The notes under the pieces: generated by a model
What the model saw: only the letters and a program-made list of their open reading frames with translations
Told to the model about the DNA's origin: nothing
Database searches by the model: none
Program-made: the position numbers and the translations under genes
From: CAPEBR01 sp964406595
GTDB taxonomy: Bacteria > Bacillota > Clostridia > Lachnospirales > Lachnospiraceae
Direction of reading: 5' to 3'
Length of the DNA stretch: 14,944 nucleotides
Assembly: GCA_964406595.1 (NCBI GenBank)
Contig: CAYOSJ010000059.1
Span: forward strand, 1-14,944
Shown: positions 6,622-14,132 of the stretch, in pieces
Layout of the letters: each line of letters opens with the position of its first letter
Position numbering within the stretch: the first letter of the stretch is position 1

Positions 6622-7788
6622 ATGATAGAAAATTTAAAACAGAAATTCAATGAACTTTATGGTGAAGGCGGTGACATCCGCACTTATTTTGCACCCGGGC
6701 GTGTAAATTTAATCGGTGAACACACGGATTACAATGGCGGACATGTATTCCCTTGTGCGCTTACTCTTGGTACTTATGCAGTTGTCCGCCCCCGTGAGGA
6801 CAGGGTCCTTCGTTTTTACTCCATGAATTTTGACACATTTGGCGTGGCAGAAAGTAGTCTTGATGACCTGATCCCGCGCAAATCTGCATCATGGACAAAT
6901 TACCCAAAGGGTGTTATGTGGGCGTTTGAAGAGCGTGGAATGAAACTTTCCCACGGGCTTGATATTGCCATCTACGGTGACATTCCGAACGGTTCCGGAC
7001 TTTCTTCCTCCGCTTCTTTGGAAGTCCTGACGGGCGTAATTCTTAAGGATATTTTTGGATTTGACGTATCCATGATCGATATCGCACTTATCGGACAGTA
7101 TTCTGAAAATAATTTCAATGGAATGAACTGTGGAATCATGGATCAATTTGCAAGTGCTATGGGCAAGAAAGATCACGCAATCTTCCTCGATACGAATACA
7201 CTGAAATACGAGCATGCTCCTGTCATTTTAAAAGATGCTAAGATCGTGATCACAAATAGTAAAGTAAAGCACAGCCTTGTGGATTCTGCTTATAATGACA
7301 GACGAAATGAATGTGAGGCTGCCCTGAAGGAACTTCAAGAAGTTGTAGACATTCAAACTCTCGGAGACCTCTCAGAAGAGCAGTTTGATAAATATTCATC
7401 TGCCATCAAAGACCCTGTAAGACTGCGCCGTGCAAGACATGCCGTGTCTGAGAATCAGCGGACGCTCCTCGCTGTAGAGGCTCTGAAAAATAACGATATC
7501 GAGTTGTTCGGCAGACTTATGAATGCTTCTCATGAATCACTCAAACATGACTATGAAGTTTCCTGCGAAGAGATCGACGCACTGGTAGATCTTGCCTGGG
7601 CAACAGAGGGTGTGATCGGCTCCCGCATCACCGGCGGCGGTTTCGGCGGCTGTACAGTAAGTATCGTAAAAAATGAAGCTGTAGAACATTTTACCGAAAC
7701 TCTTGGAACAGAATATAAGAAACGTTTTGGACTGGACGCTGAGTTCTATATCGTGGATATCGGAAATGGCGCCGGAAGATTAAGTTAG
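6622..7788 (+). CDS. galK: Galactokinase
   Basis: 388 residues, normal length for a GHMP-family galactokinase. It converts alpha-D-galactose to galactose-1-phosphate with ATP, the first committed Leloir step. Motifs: galactokinase signature GRVNLIGEHTDYNGG (26-40), GHMP ATP-binding loop PNGSGLSSSASLE (122-134), catalytic-base region CGIMDQFASAMG (170-181, D174), and C-terminal TGGGFGGCTVS (337-347). AGGAGA lies a few nt upstream of the ATG. It is followed by galT after 18 bp, forming a two-gene operon enclosed by the inverted repeat elements. No galE, mutarotase or regulator is present in the window. Confidence 0.97.
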   Translation: MIENLKQKFNELYGEGGDIRTYFAPGRVNLIGEHTDYNGGHVFPCALTLGTYAVVRPREDRVLRFYSMNFDTFGVAESSLDDLIPRKSASWTNYPKGVMWAFEERGMKLSHGLDIAIYGDIPNGSGLSSSASLEVLTGVILKDIFGFDVSMIDIALIGQYSENNFNGMNCGIMDQFASAMGKKDHAIFLDTNTLKYEHAPVILKDAKIVITNSKVKHSLVDSAYNDRRNECEAALKELQEVVDIQTLGDLSEEQFDKYSSAIKDPVRLRRARHAVSENQRTLLAVEALKNNDIELFGRLMNASHESLKHDYEVSCEEIDALVDLAWATEGVIGSRITGGGFGGCTVSIVKNEAVEHFTETLGTEYKKRFGLDAEFYIVDIGNGAGRLS

Positions 7789-7806
7789 CCAAAGGGAGGC
7801 ATACCT

Positions 7807-9309
7807 ATGTTATATGAAAATATAAAAAAATTAGTAGAATACGGAGTTCAGACAGGACTGACTCCGGAATCTGAACGCATATATACAACAAATCTTCTGC
7901 TGGAGATCTTCCATGAAGATAACTATGAAGACACGGATGTTGACACGCTCTCTGTCACAGAGGAACTGGAAGACATCCTGAAAGCCCTGTTAGACGAAGC
8001 GGTGGCGCGCGGTATCATTGAAGACAGCATCGTATACCGGGATCTGCTGGATACAAAAATGATGAACTGCCTGCTGCCAAGACCGGCGGGAGTACAGGCA
8101 GAATTTGACAGACACTATGCCATTTCGCCGGAAGCGGCTACGGAATATTATTACAAATTCAGCCAGGACAGTGATTATATCCGCCGTTACCGTGTGAAGA
8201 AAGATATGAAATGGACGGTAGATTCCCCTTATGGCGAAATCGATATTACGGTAAACCTGTCCAAACCGGAGAAGGATCCCAAAGCCATTGCGGCAGCAAA
8301 AAATGCGAAAGCAAGCGCTTACCCGAAATGCCAGTTGTGTATGGAAAATGAAGGATATGCCGGACGTGTCAACCACCCGGCACGAGAGAACCACCGCATT
8401 ATACCGATCACGATCAACGGCAGCGCGTGGGGCTTTCAATATTCTCCTTATGTATATTACAACGAGCATTGTATCGTATTTAACGGCGAACATACGCCAA
8501 TGAAAATAGACCGTGCGGCATTCTCAAAACTTTTTGATTTTGTAAAATTATTTCCGCACTATTTTCTGGGCTCCAATGCAGATCTTCCGATCGTAGGAGG
8601 TTCCATATTAAGCCACGATCATTTCCAGGGCGGGCACTATACATTTGCCATGGCAAAGGCTCCCATTGAAAAATCTGTCACAATCCCAGGCTACGAAGAT
8701 GTAGAGGCAGGCATTGTAAAATGGCCTCTGTCCGTGCTTCGGATCCGTCACACCGACGAAAAACGCCTGATCGACCTGGCAGAACACGTGCTGGATAACT
8801 GGCGGTCTTACACCGACGAAGAAGCATTTATCTATGCCAAGACAGACGGCGAGCCTCATAATACCATTACACCGATCGCAAGAAAAGTCGGAGATACTTA
8901 CGAACTTGACCTTGCACTTCGCAACAACATTACAACCGAAGAGCATCCGGCAGGTGTATATCACCCACACGCACAGTACCATAATATCAAAAAAGAAAAC
9001 ATCGGACTCATCGAAGTTATGGGGCTTGCAGTCCTTCCGTCCCGATTGAAAGAAGAACTGGAACTCCTCGCCGCTTATCTTGTAGACGGCAAAGATGTGT
9101 CCGCTGATGAAAAAACAGCAAAACACGCAGACTGGGTTCAAAGTTTCCTTCCAAAATACGATTCCGCCTCTATCACTCATGAAAATGTCATGGATATTCT
9201 GAAAAAAGAAGTTGGCGAAACTTTCGTACACGTACTGGAAAACGCCGGTGTATACAAATGCACACCCGAGGGGCGCGACGCATTTATGCGGTTCATCAAA
9301 ACACTTTAA
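7807..9309 (+). CDS. galT: UDP-glucose--hexose-1-phosphate uridylyltransferase, class II
   Basis: 500 residues, typical of the longer Firmicutes (class II) GalT rather than the roughly 350-residue enterobacterial form. It exchanges UMP between UDP-glucose and galactose-1-phosphate, giving UDP-galactose and glucose-1-phosphate. Visible: a paired-cysteine segment YPKCQLCMENEGYAGR (172-187), a substrate-site region around NGSAWGFQYSPYVYYNEH (204-221), and the histidine motif SHDHFQGG (269-276) that replaces the HPHxQ of class I. An excellent GGGAGG ribosome site precedes the ATG. The stop codon overlaps the edge of repeat copy B. Confidence 0.96.
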   Translation: MLYENIKKLVEYGVQTGLTPESERIYTTNLLLEIFHEDNYEDTDVDTLSVTEELEDILKALLDEAVARGIIEDSIVYRDLLDTKMMNCLLPRPAGVQAEFDRHYAISPEAATEYYYKFSQDSDYIRRYRVKKDMKWTVDSPYGEIDITVNLSKPEKDPKAIAAAKNAKASAYPKCQLCMENEGYAGRVNHPARENHRIIPITINGSAWGFQYSPYVYYNEHCIVFNGEHTPMKIDRAAFSKLFDFVKLFPHYFLGSNADLPIVGGSILSHDHFQGGHYTFAMAKAPIEKSVTIPGYEDVEAGIVKWPLSVLRIRHTDEKRLIDLAEHVLDNWRSYTDEEAFIYAKTDGEPHNTITPIARKVGDTYELDLALRNNITTEEHPAGVYHPHAQYHNIKKENIGLIEVMGLAVLPSRLKEELELLAAYLVDGKDVSADEKTAKHADWVQSFLPKYDSASITHENVMDILKKEVGETFVHVLENAGVYKCTPEGRDAFMRFIKTL

Positions 9310-9370
9310 TTCAATCCGGGACGGGGTAAATTTAAATTTACCCCGTCCCGGATTCATTTTACCCTGTCCC
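9308..9370 (-). repeat. Palindromic repeat element, copy B (inverted relative to copy A)
   Basis: 63 bp, in reverse complement 59/63 identical to copy A. The perfect palindrome is 9313-9354 (21-bp arms), followed by the half-repeat reading GGGACAGGGTAAA on the minus strand. Two of the four differences form a covarying pair (T-A in copy A, C-G here); the other two break outer pairs and shorten this palindrome. It lies between the convergent galT and hydrogenase genes, overlaps the ends of both, and could act as a bidirectional terminator. Confidence 0.9.
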
Positions 9371-10597
9371 TAATTGTCTCGTAAGCAATGTATCTTCTTC
9401 CAGCAATCCTTCTACGGTTCCAATTCCCAGTTCTTCTAAGATCTTTCTTACATAAGGATTCTCAAGTGGCGTCCGATACTCTGCGCTTTCTGCATAATCA
9501 TCTACATACTTTGTGCCCTCTTCTTTGGGGATCAATGCCTTAGGTCCTCCGACACAACCTCCGACGCACCCCATTCCTTCGAAGAAATTTGCTTTTGTTT
9601 CTCCTGCCTGGATGCGTTTGATCATCTCCATGCAGGCTTTGGTTCCATTTGCCTGTTCTGCCGCCACGGCAATGCTCTTGTCGGGTCTTAGCTGTGCCAC
9701 CATCTCGGACACCGCCTGACTTACGCCTCCTGTCCTGGCGTACAGTCTGCCTGCCGCAGAGGCGTGGTCTTTTTCTTCTTCCTGCAGTTCTTCCGGGCAA
9801 ATATGCGCCGCGTTGAAAATATCTTTCACCTCCTGAAACGTCAGCACATGATCAACCGCATCAGAGATATCCGGCTCCCGCGCCTCTTTTTTCTTAGCAA
9901 GACAAGGTCCTACAAATACCGTCACTGCATCAGGATGAATCCTTTTTATCATGCGGCCGCTTGCCACCATCGGTGACACGGTTCCCGGAACGTGTGGAAT
10001 CAACTCCTGATAAATCTTCCGAATCATGGCGATCCATACCGGACAGCAGCAGCTTGTCAACTGATAATCTCCGATGTCCTGTACATTCTTGTCAAATTCC
10101 AATGCCTCTTTCAAAGTCAGGATATCCGCAAACAAGGCAACTTCTACCATTCCGTCAAAGCCCAGCGCCTTAAATGCCGTTCTTAATTTCCCCGGCGTCA
10201 CTTCTTTACTGAACTGTCCGAAAAATGCCGGAGCCACCAGCACATACGCAGGGCCTTCCGACTCCCGCACCGCTTTCATCGTCGGAAGAATATCCCTGCC
10301 GGCAGTAAGGTTTCCATTCTGACACGCATCAACACAGGCTTCACAGCCTGCACACAATTCCGGATTAATGTGAAGGTTTCCTTCCTCGTCCGCTTCAATC
10401 GCGTCGAATACGCAACTATTCTGACACGCTTTATCATACGCACATTCCTCACATTCTCTGATCTTAATGACCGGAGCATATTCCTCCGGATGAAGCAGAC
10501 AATCCAGATGTCTGGGGTCATATTCTTCCGTTCTGATATTTTCAACTGACAGATTGTTTCTTAAAATGTCCTGATATAATTGTTCAAATGTTTTCAT
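9359..10597 (-). CDS. [FeFe]-hydrogenase-like protein with 2[4Fe-4S] ferredoxin domain
   Basis: 412 residues, soluble. Two [4Fe-4S] motifs come first (C49, C52, C58, C62, with an unusual five-residue middle spacing; C82, C85, C88, C92 in the standard CxxCxxCxxxC form), then the three H-cluster signatures: L1 TSCCCPVW (181-188), L2 PCLAKKKE (231-238), L3 EGMGCVGGCVGG (340-351). All expected cluster cysteines and the proton-transfer cysteine position appear present, so H2 activity is possible. L1 has three cysteines rather than the prototypical TSCCP; I recall that form from group B enzymes. No hydEFG maturases are in the window. The last residues (GTG and the stop) are encoded by repeat copy B. 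The ribosome site is weak, and the start region overlaps the divergent tRNA-Ser promoter. Electron partner unknown. Confidence 0.88.
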   Translation of the reverse strand: MKTFEQLYQDILRNNLSVENIRTEEYDPRHLDCLLHPEEYAPVIKIRECEECAYDKACQNSCVFDAIEADEEGNLHINPELCAGCEACVDACQNGNLTAGRDILPTMKAVRESEGPAYVLVAPAFFGQFSKEVTPGKLRTAFKALGFDGMVEVALFADILTLKEALEFDKNVQDIGDYQLTSCCCPVWIAMIRKIYQELIPHVPGTVSPMVASGRMIKRIHPDAVTVFVGPCLAKKKEAREPDISDAVDHVLTFQEVKDIFNAAHICPEELQEEEKDHASAAGRLYARTGGVSQAVSEMVAQLRPDKSIAVAAEQANGTKACMEMIKRIQAGETKANFFEGMGCVGGCVGGPKALIPKEEGTKYVDDYAESAEYRTPLENPYVRKILEELGIGTVEGLLEEDTLLTRQLGTG

Positions 10598-10598
10598 G

Positions 10599-10627
10599 TT
10601 GCTTAGTATGCCCTGATATGTTATAAT
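10599..10627 (+). promoter_or_regulatory. Promoter of tRNA-Ser
   Basis: TTGCTT (10599-10604), 17-bp spacer, perfect TATAAT (10622-10627), 10 bp before the mature tRNA. The -35 box begins 2 bp outside the divergent hydrogenase start codon. Confidence 0.65.
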
Positions 10628-10637
10628 CTATGCGTAT

Positions 10638-10723
10638 GCAGCGATGGTCGAGTTGGCTGATGGCATCTGCCTCGAAAGCAGAAGAGCCGCAAGGCTCCGG
10701 GGGTTCAAATCCCTCTCGCTGCG
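10638..10723 (+). tRNA. tRNA-Ser (anticodon CGA)
   Basis: Acceptor stem GCAGCGA/TCGCTGC (10638-10644 with 10716-10722), discriminator G, anticodon stem TCTGC/GCAGA around loop CTCGAAA (anticodon CGA), a long variable arm GAGCC-GCAA-GGCTC as expected for a class II serine tRNA, and T-loop TTCAAAT. CCA is not encoded. Confidence 0.95.
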
Positions 10724-10738
10724 TTTGAACCACTTTAT

Positions 10739-10776
10739 AAAGCATTGGAAGTCAAGTGATCTCCAATGCTTTTCTT
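10739..10776 (+). terminator. Terminator of tRNA-Ser
   Basis: Perfect 11-bp stem AAAGCATTGGA/TCCAATGCTTT (10739-10749 with 10762-10772), 12-nt loop, then a T-rich run. It starts 15 bp after the tRNA 3' end. Confidence 0.85.
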
Positions 10777-11002
10777 CATCTTTTTTCAAAAAATGGAAGA
10801 AAAAAGATAATCTTCCGATTTTCTTAAGAAACTTTATAAATTTTTCCATCTTCTGACACACCTCATTCACAATTATACGATAGAATAAATATATCAAATA
10901 AAAGAAGTCGGTAGTTGTACTTATCCTACATACGTTTGTATAATTACAAGGCTTCGCCTAACAACAAGTAAAATTTACATAGATTATTTCATTCCTCACC
11001 AA
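10777..11002. other. AT-rich intergenic stretch without recognised features
   Basis: Between the tRNA-Ser terminator and the lar operon terminator I see no open frame with a ribosome site, no tRNA and no strong promoter. Only small inverted repeats occur, such as TTGTA-TAAT-TACAA near 10936-10949 and AGGC-TTC-GCCT at 10949-10959. Confidence 0.5.
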
Positions 11003-11027
11003 AGGCTGGTGCATCACGCGCCAGCCT
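11003..11027 (-). terminator. Probable terminator of the lar operon
   Basis: A 10-bp stem with one G-T pair (11003-11012 with 11018-11027), 5-nt loop ATCAC, about 65 bp downstream of larE. On the minus strand it is followed only by TTTGG, so the U tract is short; the stem is GC-rich and well formed. Confidence 0.6.
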
Positions 11028-11092
11028 CCTCTCATTTCTATTATCCTATATTTTTCTCTTATCGTGTGCCTCCGTCCCTGATCCTCTATCAG

Positions 11093-11902
11093 TTACACGT
11101 CCATACTCCCTGAGCGAAATCCTTCCAGATCAAGCGTTACATACATATACCCAAGAGATTTCAGATATGTGACTATCTCCTTTTTCTTCGTCTCCACAAG
11201 TCCCATATCTTCCGTATCTATTTCAATCCGCACAAGACTGTCATGCACCCGCAGGCGCACATTGTAAAATCCAAGTTCCCGAAGAAATGCTTCACCTCTC
11301 TCTACCGTCCGCATGTTCTCATAAGTCAGTCTGCTGCCATAGGGAAATCTGGTCGCCAGACACGGGGTTGACGGCTTCTTTGATACGGAGATCCCATACT
11401 CTTCTGCCAGTCTTCTTACCTCTTCTTTTGTAAATCCTGCCTCCGCCAGCGGGCTTCGAATGCCAAGTTCCCTCACTGCGCGGATCCCCGGACGATATTC
11501 TTTAAGGTCATCTGCATTCGTTCCCTCGAAAATGTTCTCCACGCCCAGTTCTTCTGCTTTCTCCTTTAATGCCCCAAACATATATCTCTTGCAAAGATAA
11601 CATCTGTCCTTCGGATTATCTACGATCCCCGCCTGTTCCAGTTCATCAAGTTCTATCGTCAGAAATTCTCCGCCCGTTTCTTTCGCCACTTCTCGACATT
11701 CATCGACATTCCCAGATGGGTGTAACATTGTATGAAGCAAAATACCATACACCTTACTTCCATATTTCTTCGCTTCCTCACACACCATTTTCAAAAGAAG
11801 GCTACTGTCCACTCCACCCGAAAATGCAACCATGACATCTCCCGAAACACCGGCAGAAATCTCATTTTTCAGTTTCGTAATTTTCTCACTATATTTATCC
11901 AT
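11093..11902 (-). CDS. larE: Sacrificial sulfur insertase LarE (Ni-pincer cofactor synthesis)
   Basis: 269 residues, typical length. LarE adenylates and then sulfurates the pyridinium-3,5-biscarboxylic acid mononucleotide made by LarB, giving the bisthiocarboxylate that LarC loads with nickel. The PP-loop SGGVDSS (28-34) marks the ATP-pyrophosphatase domain; GTNADD (127-132) and YRPG (136-139) are further family features. Three cysteines, C101 and C104 (RCYLCK) plus C181 (STPCLATRFPYG), match the arrangement I recall for [4Fe-4S]-type LarE, whereas the Lactiplantibacillus enzyme sacrifices a single cysteine. It starts 3 bp after the larC stop with a weak GAAGAGA ribosome site inside larC, so it is translated as the last gene of larBCE. 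Confidence 0.93.
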   Translation of the reverse strand: MDKYSEKITKLKNEISAGVSGDVMVAFSGGVDSSLLLKMVCEEAKKYGSKVYGILLHTMLHPSGNVDECREVAKETGGEFLTIELDELEQAGIVDNPKDRCYLCKRYMFGALKEKAEELGVENIFEGTNADDLKEYRPGIRAVRELGIRSPLAEAGFTKEEVRRLAEEYGISVSKKPSTPCLATRFPYGSRLTYENMRTVERGEAFLRELGFYNVRLRVHDSLVRIEIDTEDMGLVETKKKEIVTYLKSLGYMYVTLDLEGFRSGSMDV

Positions 11903-11905
11903 ATA

Positions 11906-13264
11906 TTATCTCTTCAGCGCTTCCTGCGCTTCCTTACATACGATACTCCATACTTCCTGGTAAGCGCATCCTGTCTGCCTGCATATAGCCGCGACACTTT
12001 CGTACTCTGGATATACCCGCATGTTATCTTTCCACTGACATACTTTCACCTTCGCTTCCCCTAGGGAAGTCTGAACCGTCTGGATCTCCCGCCCCAGCAC
12101 TGTCCGTTCCATCTGTACGCGACGTATGCCAATGGTCGTAGTCTCCCGGAAGATAATATCCTCTAGCGCGCTCATCTGCTCTTCCTCACAAATAACATTT
12201 AACTGATATGCCGGACGGTTTTTCTTCATATAAACAGGTGTATAATACACATCTTTCGCACCTGCTGCCAGCAGTCTCTCCATCACATACCCAAGCGTTT
12301 CCCCTGTGCTGTCGTCAATATTCGTTTCTAATTTATAAATATCATCCGAATGTTTCTCTTCTGCCTCGATCAACATCGCACGCACGATACTGGTCCTGCC
12401 ATAATCCCGTTTCCCTGCGCCAAGCCCTGTCTTTATGATCTTATAACTTGCCGGAAGTTTATCCGATGTACGAATCGCCGCCACGATAGCCGCTCCTGTC
12501 GGTGTGACAAGTTCCGCCTCCACATCTGCAATATGAAGCCTCACTCCGTACATTTGTGCGATATTTGCTGTAGCAGGAACCGGCACCGGAATGATCCCAT
12601 GCTGACAACGAATCACTCCCCGTCCCTCATACAGCTCTGTCACAATGACGTCTGTGATATCCAGATCATCAAGGCAGACTGCTGCCGCCACAATATCTAC
12701 AATAGAATCTACTGCTCCCACTTCATGAAAATGAACTTCCGTAATTTCCAGCCCATGCGCTTTCGCCTCTGCTTCTGCTAATACATGAAAGATCCGTGAA
12801 GCAATGCTCTTTGCCCGCTCCGTGATCTGAGAATGCTCGATAATATGCAATATCTCCGGTAAGCCACGATGCTCGTGGTGATGCCCGTGTCCATGCTCAT
12901 GTTCATGCTCATGGTGATGCTCATGTCCATGCTCCTGATGATGATGCTCATGTTCATGCTCGTGCTCATGACAATGCCCGTGTCCATGCTCATGATGGTG
13001 ATGTTCCTCTCCATGCTCATAACCATACAGATATTCATTATCATGGTCGTGATTCTCATGCTCTTCATCAAGAATGACATGAAAATCGCAGGCATCGATC
13101 CCGGATTTCTTCACACGGCTGATCTCTATCTCATAACCTTCTACCGGAAGACTTGCCAGCTGTTCTTTCAACTTCTCTTCATCTGCACCAAGATCCAGCA
13201 AAGCTCCAACCGTCATATCTCCACTGATTCCACTATAACATTCCAAATATAATGTCTTACTCAT
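11906..13264 (-). CDS. larC: Nickel insertion protein LarC with His-rich loop
   Basis: 452 residues from the chosen start. LarC inserts Ni(II) into the pyridinium-bisthiocarboxylate nucleotide in a CTP-dependent reaction, completing the lactate racemase cofactor. The N-terminal LYLECYSGISGDM (5-17) and VHFHEVGAVDSIVDI segments are hallmarks of the family. Residues 69-132 form a His/Glu/Gly-rich stretch with 31 histidines, presumably a nickel store. In Lactiplantibacillus the protein arises by frameshifting between larC1 and larC2; here both halves are in one continuous frame. The frame opens 18 codons further upstream, but ATG at 13264 has GGGGG six nt before it and begins the conserved sequence. 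It overlaps larB by 8 bp. Confidence 0.95.
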   Translation of the reverse strand: MSKTLYLECYSGISGDMTVGALLDLGADEEKLKEQLASLPVEGYEIEISRVKKSGIDACDFHVILDEEHENHDHDNEYLYGYEHGEEHHHHEHGHGHCHEHEHEHEHHHQEHGHEHHHEHEHEHGHGHHHEHRGLPEILHIIEHSQITERAKSIASRIFHVLAEAEAKAHGLEITEVHFHEVGAVDSIVDIVAAAVCLDDLDITDVIVTELYEGRGVIRCQHGIIPVPVPATANIAQMYGVRLHIADVEAELVTPTGAAIVAAIRTSDKLPASYKIIKTGLGAGKRDYGRTSIVRAMLIEAEEKHSDDIYKLETNIDDSTGETLGYVMERLLAAGAKDVYYTPVYMKKNRPAYQLNVICEEEQMSALEDIIFRETTTIGIRRVQMERTVLGREIQTVQTSLGEAKVKVCQWKDNMRVYPEYESVAAICRQTGCAYQEVWSIVCKEAQEALKR

Positions 13265-14006
13265 CATGCACCCCCAGTTTATTGATCTGCGCCGCCATAT
13301 AACCTGCTCCATAGCCATTATCGATATTTACCACCGCAACTCCATTTGCACAGGAATTGATCATGGTAAGAAGCGCCGAGATTCCTTTCATATTCGCACC
13401 ATAACCCACAGATGTCGGTACTGCGATCACCGGCTTATCTACAAGTCCGCCGATCACACTTCCAAGGGCCCCTTCCATTCCTGCCACTGCTACGACACAG
13501 TTTGCCTTTTGAATTGTCTCCATACTGGACAGAAGTCTGTGAAGCCCGCTCACTCCCACATCATAAACACGTTCTACATGCGCGCCGAAATATTCCGCCA
13601 CCTGCGCTGCCTCTTCAGCCACGGCAATATCCGCTGTGCCTGCCGTACATACCGTGATGCAGCCTTTTCGTATCTTGTCTTCTTTCTCTATCTTAATGAT
13701 CTTCGAGACCTCGTCATATTCAAGTTCCGGGTAGCATACCTTTAACATCTCATACTGTTCTCTGGTCGCGCGGGTTCCCATAACCTCTCCTTCCGCCTCA
13801 TAAAGCCTTCCCACGATCTCCATAAGATGACTGTCCGCCTTCCCCATACAGAAGATCACTTCCGGGAATCCTGCCCGAAGTTTCCGATGTGTATCCAGTT
13901 TCGCATATCCTAATTCTTCAAACGGCTGCCGCCGAAAATATAGTTCCGCTTCCTCCACCGTTATTTCTCCATTTTGTAATTTTGTCAATATCTCCCGTGC
14001 ATCCAT
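13257..14006 (-). CDS. larB: Pyridinium-3,5-biscarboxylic acid mononucleotide synthase LarB
   Basis: 249 residues, normal length. LarB carboxylates and hydrolyses nicotinic acid adenine dinucleotide to give the pyridinium-3,5-biscarboxylate mononucleotide, the first step of nickel-pincer cofactor synthesis. The C-terminal half is PurE-like: CTAGTADIAVAEEA (120-133), VAGMEGALGSVIGGL (174-188) and VPTSVGYGA (196-204). The N-terminal part with GKADSHL (55-61) and ATRAT-like GTRATREQY (77-85) is LarB-specific. A strong GGAGGG ribosome site precedes the ATG. First gene of the larB-larC-larE operon; no larA (lactate racemase) or nickel transporter lies within the window. Confidence 0.95.
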   Translation of the reverse strand: MDAREILTKLQNGEITVEEAELYFRRQPFEELGYAKLDTHRKLRAGFPEVIFCMGKADSHLMEIVGRLYEAEGEVMGTRATREQYEMLKVCYPELEYDEVSKIIKIEKEDKIRKGCITVCTAGTADIAVAEEAAQVAEYFGAHVERVYDVGVSGLHRLLSSMETIQKANCVVAVAGMEGALGSVIGGLVDKPVIAVPTSVGYGANMKGISALLTMINSCANGVAVVNIDNGYGAGYMAAQINKLGVHDE

Positions 14007-14074
14007 CTTTACCCTCCATAATCTATGAAAATGATACCTATTCGGGCATCCCGTAACTCAGGTGCTTCGCATGG

Positions 14075-14106
14075 GTATACATAAATCACTCAAAAAAGTA
14101 ACTGCC
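14075..14106 (+). repeat. Partial copy of the holin-like toxin 3' end
   Basis: Aligns with the last codons and stop region of the toxin gene (14914-14943): 28 of 30 bases identical with one 2-nt insertion, read by eye. Upstream similarity is not convincing, so only the 3' end of such a gene, followed by a hairpin, is present. It lies in the larB leader region. Transcribed from the minus strand it would be complementary to the toxin mRNA. Confidence 0.6.
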
Positions 14107-14117
14107 TGCCAGCAGTT
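14092..14117 (-). terminator. Hairpin with U tract in the larB leader
   Basis: 6-bp stem AACTGC/GCAGTT (14100-14105 with 14112-14117), loop of 6, followed on the minus strand by AC and six T's (14092-14097). It is terminator-like for leftward transcription and lies between the candidate larB promoter and larB. It may also have been the terminator of a lost plus-strand toxin gene. Confidence 0.5.
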
Positions 14118-14132
14118 TCTTTATCTAACCAT

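Noticed and set aside
9300..9320. Outward promoter from repeat copy B matching that of copy A
   Set aside because: TTGAAT is present on the minus strand, but no -10 hexamer lies 16-18 bp further on, which is galT coding sequence.
8608..9357. Minus-strand open frame of 249 codons opposite galT
   Set aside because: galT is a full-length recognised enzyme; the antisense frame has no ribosome site and starts as a by-product of galT codon use.
10628..10897. Minus-strand open frame of 89 codons over tRNA-Ser
   Set aside because: It reads through the antisense of the tRNA and its terminator, a common false call.
11072..11078. CCGTCCC just downstream of larE, like part of the galK-flanking element
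   Set aside because: Only about seven bases match and there is no palindrome or GGGTAAA extension; chance is sufficient.
12855..13060. Short periodic DNA repeats resembling an array
   Set aside because: They are codons of the LarC His/Glu/Gly-rich loop in frame; there are no unique spacers, so not a CRISPR array.
14034..14078. Possible three-way-junction riboswitch ahead of larB
   Set aside because: The closing stem is 5 bp and the arms are 3-4 bp; it matches no riboswitch consensus I know. Kept only as part of the leader observation.
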